Positions 32,671-37,314 of a DNA stretch of 37,314 bases are shown piece after piece (the stretch's first letter is position 1; every line of letters starts with the position of its first letter). This stretch comes from DASRDZ01 sp035652335 (GTDB taxonomy: Bacteria; Chloroflexota; Dormibacteria; Aeolococcales; Aeolococcaceae). A program made the translations under genes and the position numbers. The stretch is from contig DASRDZ010000046.1 of the NCBI GenBank assembly GCA_035652335.1, positions 1-37,314 on the forward strand, in the 5' to 3' direction. Below the pieces are notes generated by a model. The model had not been told where the DNA came from. It made no database searches and saw only the letters and a list, made by a program, of their open reading frames with translations.

Positions 32671-33024
32671 ATGGCCCAGCAGACACCCACCGAATCCCCG
32701 GCCGGCCCGCCCTTCATCACCCGCCGCAGCCTGCTCTGGTTCTCCGCCGTCGCCACCGCCGCCTTCGTCGCCTACAACGAGCTCTTCTCGGCGAGCGGCA
32801 ACGGCGCGGGCGGGATGGGCGTTGCCGCGGCGGCGTTCTTCGGTGTCGCCTTGGTGATCGGCTCGGTGGCCTGGTTCGGCGGCATCCGCATGGCGGGGAG
32901 GAGCGGCTCGCTGCTCTGGCTCTTCGTGGTGGCGATCACGCCGGTGGTCGGCAGCCTCTGCTACGCGCTCTGGGGACCCGCGGCCGCGCCGCCCGCCACG
33001 CCCGGCCCTGGGCTGCGCCGATGA
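32671..33024 (+). CDS. Small three-helix membrane protein, PLDc_N-like
   Basis: A 117-residue protein with three hydrophobic helices (about 19-39, 47-70 and 78-102). The last, LLWLFVVAITPVVGSLCYALWG, matches the short PLDc_N membrane motif found at the N-terminus of cardiolipin synthases and in stand-alone small proteins. No phospholipase D active site is present, so catalytic function is not suggested. The start is ATG 32671, with TACGGT (32652-32657) upstream. The stop overlaps the HMG-CoA lyase ATG at 33021 in an ATGA junction, so it heads the downstream operon. Confidence 0.75.
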   Translation: MAQQTPTESPAGPPFITRRSLLWFSAVATAAFVAYNELFSASGNGAGGMGVAAAAFFGVALVIGSVAWFGGIRMAGRSGSLLWLFVVAITPVVGSLCYALWGPAAAPPATPGPGLRR

Positions 33025-33944
33025 GCGCCGTGGTGTGGACCGACGTGGGCCCGCGCGACGGGCTGCAGAACCTCCCCGGCCCCGTGCCCACGGACGTCAA
33101 GGTGCGGCTGGTGCGCGGGCTGCTCGCCGCGGGTGCGCCGCGCGTGGAGGCGACGTCGTTCGTGTCGCCGAAGTGGGTGCCCCAGCTCGCCGACGCCGGC
33201 GACGTGCTGCGCGCGCTGGGTGCCGACGCGATGCCCCGGCTGCGCGTGCTCATCCCCAACCTGCGCGGGCTGGAGCTGGCGCTGGAGCACGGGGTGGGCA
33301 ACGTGCTGGTCACCGTGGCGGCGACGGACACCTTCAACCGGCGCAACGTCAACCGCAGCGTCGCCGAGTCGCTCGACGGTGTCAGCGAGATCACGGCGCT
33401 GGCAGCGGAGCACGGCGTGGTGGTCGACGTGGCGCTGTCGGTGTGCTTCGGCTGTCCTTTCGAGGGTGCGGTCGACCCGCAGCGCGTCGTGCAGCTCGCC
33501 GGGGAGCTGGTGCAGCGCGGTGCCACGGAGGTGGGCATCGCCGACACCATCGGCGTGGCCGACCCGTTGCAGGTGTCGCAGCTCGTCGGGGCGGTTGCGA
33601 GCGTGGTGCCGCTGGAGCGCGTCGCCGTGCACTTCCACGACACGCGTGGCATGGGCGTGGCCAACGTGGTGTCGGCATACCAGGCCGGGGTGACGCGCTT
33701 CGAGGGCAGCGCCGGCGGCCTGGGCGGCTGCCCCTTCGCGCCGCGCTCGACGGGCAACGTCGCCAGCGAGGACTCGCTCCAGGCGCTGCAGCGGCTCGGC
33801 GCGGACGTTTCCGTCGATCTCGACGCATACTGCGCGGTGGCGGTGCGGCTGGGGGAGGACCTGGGGATGCAGCTGCCAGGGAAGCTGCACCGCGCGGGGG
33901 TGTGGCATCCGGACCGTGTGGGCACCGCGGAGGTGAGCGCGTGA
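33021..33944 (+). CDS. Hydroxymethylglutaryl-CoA lyase
   Basis: A 307-residue TIM-barrel lyase that cleaves HMG-CoA to acetyl-CoA and acetoacetate, the last step of leucine breakdown. It has Arg12 and Asp13 in VGPRDGLQN, metal ligands His204 and His206 in HFHDTRG, and the catalytic Cys237 in GLGGCPFAP, with GNVASED close behind. The segment after the Cys reads APRSTGN instead of the commoner APGASGN, a mild variant. The GTG start of the carboxyltransferase gene (33941) lies inside its last codons, so the two are translationally coupled and likely serve one pathway. Confidence 0.93.
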   Translation: MSAVVWTDVGPRDGLQNLPGPVPTDVKVRLVRGLLAAGAPRVEATSFVSPKWVPQLADAGDVLRALGADAMPRLRVLIPNLRGLELALEHGVGNVLVTVAATDTFNRRNVNRSVAESLDGVSEITALAAEHGVVVDVALSVCFGCPFEGAVDPQRVVQLAGELVQRGATEVGIADTIGVADPLQVSQLVGAVASVVPLERVAVHFHDTRGMGVANVVSAYQAGVTRFEGSAGGLGGCPFAPRSTGNVASEDSLQALQRLGADVSVDLDAYCAVAVRLGEDLGMQLPGKLHRAGVWHPDRVGTAEVSA

Positions 33945-35524
33945 CCGAGGTGGCTCGCGAGCGGCGCGACGACGCATCGGTCCCCCACGGGACGCACAGC
34001 GCCGGCGACGTGCGCGCGCGGCTGGCCAGGGCGCTGGCAGGCGGCTGGGCGCGGGCTGGTGAGAAGCTCGCCGCGCAGGGCAAGCTGCCCGTGCGGGAGC
34101 GCATCCGCCTGCTCTTCGACAGCGAGACCGACTTCGTCGAGGACGGCCTGCTGGCCAACAACGAGGCGCCCGACCTCCCCGCCGACGGGGTGGTCACCGG
34201 CATCGGCCACCTGCACGGCCGCCCCTGCGCCGTGATGGCCAACGACTCCTCGGTGAAGGCGGGCTCGTGGGGTGCACGCACCGTCGAGAAGATCGTGCGC
34301 ATCCAGGAGACCGCGGAGCGGCTGCAGATCCCCCTCGTCTACCTCGTCGACTCCGCCGGTGCGCGGATCACCGACCAGGTGGAGATGTTCCCCGGACGCC
34401 GCCACGCCGGTCGCATCTTCCACATGCAGGTGCGGCTGTCGGGACAGGTGCCGCAGCTCTGCGTGCTCTTCGGCCCCTCGGCGGCGGGGGGCGCCTACAT
34501 CCCCGCCTTCTGCGACGCCGTGATCATGGTCGAGGGCAACGCCTCGATGTACCTCGGCTCGCCCCGCATGGCGGAGGTGGTGGTCGGCGAGAAGGTGACC
34601 CTCGAGGAGATGGGCGGGGCGCGGATGCACTGCAGCGTGAGCGGCTGCGGGGACGTGCTGGTCAAGAACGAGCACGAGGCGCTGCAGGCGGCACGCAGCT
34701 ACATGGGCTACATGCCGCAGAGCTGGCAGAGCGAGCCGCCGCTCGCCGAGCCGCAGCCGGTGGCCGCCGACGCCAAGCGGATCGCCGAGGTCATCCCGCT
34801 GGAGCCGCAGCGCGGCTACGACGTGATGGACGTGGTGCGTGCGCTGGTCGACGCCGGCTCCTTCTTCGAGGTCAAGCGCCTCTTCGCCCGCGAGGTGGTG
34901 ACCGGCTGGGCGCGCATCGACGGTCGCGTCGTCGGCGTCGTCGCCTCGCAGCCGCGCTTCAAGGGTGGTGTGCTCTTTGTCGACTCGGCGGACAAGTGCG
35001 CGCGGTTCGTCACCGCCTGCGACGCATACAACATCCCCCTGCTCTTCCTCGCCGACGTCCCCGGCTTCATGATCGGCACCGCGGTGGAGCGGCAGGGCAT
35101 CATCCGCCACGGCGCCAAGATGATCGCCGCGCTCTCGCAGGCGACGGTGCCCAAGGTCTGCGTGGTGCTGCGCAAGGCGTACGGCGCCGGCCTCTACGCC
35201 ATGAACGGGCCGGCCTTCGACCCCGACGTGACCATCGCGCTGCCCTCCGCGCAGATCGCGGTGATGGGTCCGGAGGCCGCCGTCAACGCCGTCTACTACA
35301 ACAAGCTCGCCGACCTCCCCGAGGAGCAGCGCGACGCGCGCCGCCGCGAGCTGGAGGACGAGTACCGCGACGACATCGACATCTTCAAGCTCGCCTCCGA
35401 GCTGATCGTCGACACCGTCGTCGAGCCGGAGACGCTGCGCGACGAGCTGGTGCGCCGCTTCGCCGTCTACGCCTCGCGCCGCCGCGAGGGGGTGGCCAGG
35501 CGCCACGGAGTGTTCCCGGTCTAG
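33941..35524 (+). CDS. Acyl-CoA carboxylase beta (carboxyltransferase) subunit, probably methylcrotonyl-CoA type
   Basis: A 527-residue carboxyltransferase that moves CO2 from carboxybiotin to an acyl-CoA. It has two crotonase-like halves with the oxyanion Gly pairs GPSAAGGAYIPAF (N-half) and KAYGAGLYAMNGP (C-half). DSAGARITDQVEMFPGRRHAGRIF lies in the acyl-CoA-binding half. Linkage to HMG-CoA lyase favours 3-methylcrotonyl-CoA (leucine degradation), but propionyl- or acetyl-CoA cannot be excluded. No biotin carboxylase or biotin-carrier subunit is in the window. The start is GTG 33941, seven nt after GGAGG; the operon continues from the lyase. Confidence 0.93.
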   Translation: MTEVARERRDDASVPHGTHSAGDVRARLARALAGGWARAGEKLAAQGKLPVRERIRLLFDSETDFVEDGLLANNEAPDLPADGVVTGIGHLHGRPCAVMANDSSVKAGSWGARTVEKIVRIQETAERLQIPLVYLVDSAGARITDQVEMFPGRRHAGRIFHMQVRLSGQVPQLCVLFGPSAAGGAYIPAFCDAVIMVEGNASMYLGSPRMAEVVVGEKVTLEEMGGARMHCSVSGCGDVLVKNEHEALQAARSYMGYMPQSWQSEPPLAEPQPVAADAKRIAEVIPLEPQRGYDVMDVVRALVDAGSFFEVKRLFAREVVTGWARIDGRVVGVVASQPRFKGGVLFVDSADKCARFVTACDAYNIPLLFLADVPGFMIGTAVERQGIIRHGAKMIAALSQATVPKVCVVLRKAYGAGLYAMNGPAFDPDVTIALPSAQIAVMGPEAAVNAVYYNKLADLPEEQRDARRRELEDEYRDDIDIFKLASELIVDTVVEPETLRDELVRRFAVYASRRREGVARRHGVFPV

Positions 35525-35572
35525 AGTCCTCGGTGGAGCCGTCGCTCGACGCCACCAAGGAGGGCCGTCGCC

Positions 35573-36016
35573 GTGTGGAGCTTTCTGGTCACGCAGTACG
35601 TGCGCTTCAACGTCCGCAGGATGCTGGGCGGGGACGTCGAGGGGCTGGTGCGGCAGTTCTCCGACCGCGCCGAGCTGGTCTTCCCCGGTCGCAGCACGTT
35701 CGCGGGAGCCTTCAGGGGACGTGCCGCCATCGCCGGCTGGCTGCGTCGCTTCGTCTCGCTGCGGCCGGAGTACGTCGTGCGCGACGTGCTCGTCGCCGGC
35801 TTTCCCTGGAACATGCGCGTCGCCTACTGGGTGAGCGACCGCATCGGCGAGCACTACAGCAACGAGGCCGTCGTCTACCTGCGGCTGCGCTGGTTCCGCG
35901 TGGTGCAGCAGCGCGTCTTCCTCGACACCGAGCGCGTCGCCGAGTGGGAGCGCGAGCATCCCGAGGAGACGGGCCGCGAGCTGGTGGGGATGGCGGAGCG
36001 GGCCCGTGTCGGGTGA
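35573..36016 (+). CDS. NTF2/SnoaL-like protein
   Basis: A 147-residue protein with start GTG 35573 behind AAGGAGGG. RRMLGGDVEGLVRQFSDRAELVFPGRSTFAGAFRGRAAIAGWLRRF matches the SnoaL/NTF2 alpha+beta barrel opening, and the following strands end with the Trp-rich RLRWFRVVQQRVFLDTE. Members are isomerases, dehydratases or simple ligand-binding proteins; no catalytic pair can be assigned. Its end overlaps the start of the VOC gene (36006) by 11 nt, so the two are cotranslated. Confidence 0.8.
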   Translation: MWSFLVTQYVRFNVRRMLGGDVEGLVRQFSDRAELVFPGRSTFAGAFRGRAAIAGWLRRFVSLRPEYVVRDVLVAGFPWNMRVAYWVSDRIGEHYSNEAVVYLRLRWFRVVQQRVFLDTERVAEWEREHPEETGRELVGMAERARVG

Positions 36017-36722
36017 CCTCACCTACTTCTGGATCCCCTCGCCCGACCCGGAGCGCGGCGCAGCCTTCTACCGCGGGCTCTTCGGCTGGACCCTGGAGGC
36101 GCGCGAGCAGGGTGACGGCTACGGTGTGAACAGCACCACCGTGTACGGGGGGATCGTCGGCGGGCGGGAGGGCACGCGTCCCTTCGTGTACTTCGGCATC
36201 CTGCCCACCGACGACGTGCGCAGCGCCGCCGACGCCGTGCGCGACTACGGCGGCCACGCCGGCGACATCTCCACCTTCTCCGAGGGCGCCAGCGTGGAGT
36301 GCACCTACGACGGCGACGGCGTCCAGTTCGGCATCTTCCGGCCCACCGGCGGGTGGCAGCCGCCGCAGCCGGGCAACCGCCCGGGGGACCTCTCCTACTT
36401 CACCGTCCCCATCGGCGACGCGGGCGACGCGCGCGCCTTCTACGCCGCCATCTTCGGCTGGGAGTACGAGCACGACGACCTCGACGCGCCGTACCACCAC
36501 GTCACCAACTGCACGCCGCCCGGCGGCCTCTACACCGACGACGACGGCGACCGTCCCCGCTCCTACTTCCGCGTCGAGGACATCGAGATCGCGCTGCGGC
36601 GGGTGCGCGAGCTGGGCGGCGAGGCCGGCATGCCCGCCGAGTCGGCGACGGGCGTCAGCGCCTCCTGCCTCGACGACCAGGGGATCGAGATCTCGCTCTG
36701 GCAGCCGGCACCGGGGTACTGA
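36006..36722 (+). CDS. Two-domain VOC (glyoxalase/bleomycin-resistance/dioxygenase) family protein
   Basis: A 238-residue protein made of two VOC modules (about 1-115 and 122-236), each beginning DLTYFWIP or DLSYFTVP followed by an AxxFYxxxFGW helix. The fold binds divalent metal in many members; clear His/Glu metal ligands are not complete in either half, so the activity is unknown. It resembles the 'VOC family' pairs common in high-GC Gram-positives. The start is GTG 36006 inside the NTF2-like gene. Confidence 0.87.
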   Translation: MSGDLTYFWIPSPDPERGAAFYRGLFGWTLEAREQGDGYGVNSTTVYGGIVGGREGTRPFVYFGILPTDDVRSAADAVRDYGGHAGDISTFSEGASVECTYDGDGVQFGIFRPTGGWQPPQPGNRPGDLSYFTVPIGDAGDARAFYAAIFGWEYEHDDLDAPYHHVTNCTPPGGLYTDDDGDRPRSYFRVEDIEIALRRVRELGGEAGMPAESATGVSASCLDDQGIEISLWQPAPGY

Positions 36723-36754
36723 GCCGCAGCGGGCGGCGGCTATCATCGCCCGCC

Positions 36755-37314
36755 ATGAGCCCGACGCTCGACGACGACCTGCGCCTGGCCCTGGAGCTGG
36801 CCGGCGCCGCCGACGCCATCACCATGCAGGCGTTCCGGCGCGCCGACCTGCGCGTCGAGACCAAGCCGGACCTGACGCCGGTGACCGAGGCGGATCGCGG
36901 CGCCGAGGAGATGCTGCGCGAGCGCATCGCGGCCGCGCGGCCCGGGGATGCGGTGATCGGCGAGGAGTACGGCGAGAGCGGGGCGTCGTCCCGCCGCTGG
37001 TACCTCGACCCCATCGACGGGACCAAGAACTTCGTGCGCGGGGTGCCGGTGTTCGCCACGCTGATCGCGCTGGAGCAGGACGGTGAGATCGTCGCGGGGG
37101 TGTGCAGCGCGCCCGCGCTCGGTGCGCGGTGGTGGGCCGCACGCGGCGGTGGCGCGTTCGCCGGCGGGCGGCGCATCAGCGTGTCACGCGTGGCGCGGAT
37201 CGAGGATGCGTTCGTGTCGTACGACAGTGTGCCGGAGTTCGAGGAGGAGGGGATGGGCGGGCAGTTCCTCGGCCTGCTGCGGCGGTGCTGGCGGAGCCGC
37301 GGGCTCGGCGACTT
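36755..37314 (+). CDS. hisN: Inositol-monophosphatase-family phosphatase, hisN-type histidinol-phosphatase (partial)
   Basis: The first 186 codons of a gene cut by the window end. The sequence LRVETKPDLTPVTEADRGAEE, then VIGEEYGESG and the metal site DPIDGTKNFVRGVPVF (Asp85, Asp88) match the actinobacterial HisN branch of the inositol monophosphatase superfamily, which removes phosphate from histidinol phosphate using Mg2+. Inositol monophosphatase or CysQ are alternatives. The start ATG 36755 is eight nt after a -10-like TATCAT (36741-36746), suggesting a leaderless transcript and a promoter separate from the VOC gene 32 nt upstream. The C-terminal part is missing. Confidence 0.85.
   Translation, partial: MSPTLDDDLRLALELAGAADAITMQAFRRADLRVETKPDLTPVTEADRGAEEMLRERIAAARPGDAVIGEEYGESGASSRRWYLDPIDGTKNFVRGVPVFATLIALEQDGEIVAGVCSAPALGARWWAARGGGAFAGGRRISVSRVARIEDAFVSYDSVPEFEEEGMGGQFLGLLRRCWRSRGLGD

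Noticed and set aside
32671..33024. Cardiolipin synthase or phospholipase D
   Set aside because: Only the short N-terminal membrane module is present; no HKD catalytic motif follows in this frame.

Overview
This is a very GC-rich bacterial window (clearly above 70% G+C by eye) carrying about 36 supportable protein genes and no rRNA, tRNA, CRISPR array or insertion sequence that I can see. Gene content and signals fit a free-living high-GC soil-type bacterium of the Actinomycetota, or of a Chloroflexota/Dormibacterota-like lineage. The reasons are wax-ester/triacylglycerol synthase, the futalosine-route menaquinone gene mqnD, secreted CAP proteins with GYW(L/M)V-DGG repeats, MscL with a C-terminal zinc ribbon, a LexA box of the CGAAC-N4-GTTCG type, and many starts 6-9 nt behind a -10 element (leaderless style). 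The exact phylum is inference.

Layout. 1-3989 (+): a receiver-less winged-helix regulator, a free-standing CheB methylesterase overlapping a CheR-PAS-coiled coil-PAS protein, and an Arg/Ala-rich helical protein. 3986-5517 (-): a secreted CAP protein with six 42-residue repeats, preceded by a clear cyclic di-GMP-I (GEMM-I) riboswitch. 5727-10971 (+): a small HTH protein, a membrane GAF-GAF-GGDEF-EAL protein, an SRPBCC protein and a REC-HD-GYP response regulator. About 5.5 kb therefore holds a predicted c-di-GMP synthase, two predicted phosphodiesterases and a c-di-GMP sensor RNA.

10983-18316: acyl-CoA and lipid metabolism, comprising a hotdog thioesterase with a ThDP enzyme, an alpha/beta hydrolase, an acyl-CoA ligase divergent from a patatin-like lipase, and WS/DGAT. 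18507-24422 (-): MFS transporter, MscL, and a four-gene run (Gly/Arg-rich winged-helix protein, second acyl-CoA ligase, cysteine-containing conserved hypothetical, type I phosphodiesterase). 24466-24691 is non-coding and holds stem-loops and a 91-bp tandem duplication.

24813-29925: a DUF5658-like membrane protein, an Ala-rich helical membrane protein, a small helix-hairpin-helix protein under an apparent LexA-controlled leaderless promoter, a fungal-type ketol-acid reductoisomerase, and an orphan NarL-type histidine kinase. 29914-32580 (-): an mqnD-rnhB-GNAT-flavin reductase operon. 32671-37314 (+): a small PLDc_N-like membrane protein, HMG-CoA lyase coupled to an acyl-CoA carboxylase beta subunit (leucine or branched-chain catabolism), an NTF2-like protein, a two-domain VOC protein, and the 5' part of a hisN-type phosphatase cut by the window end.

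No multi-gene defence, secretion or mobile system is evident. The most interesting material is regulatory: the riboswitch, the SOS promoter, the hairpin-rich duplicated spacer, a 20-bp divergent promoter and the inverted repeat at the mscL promoter.
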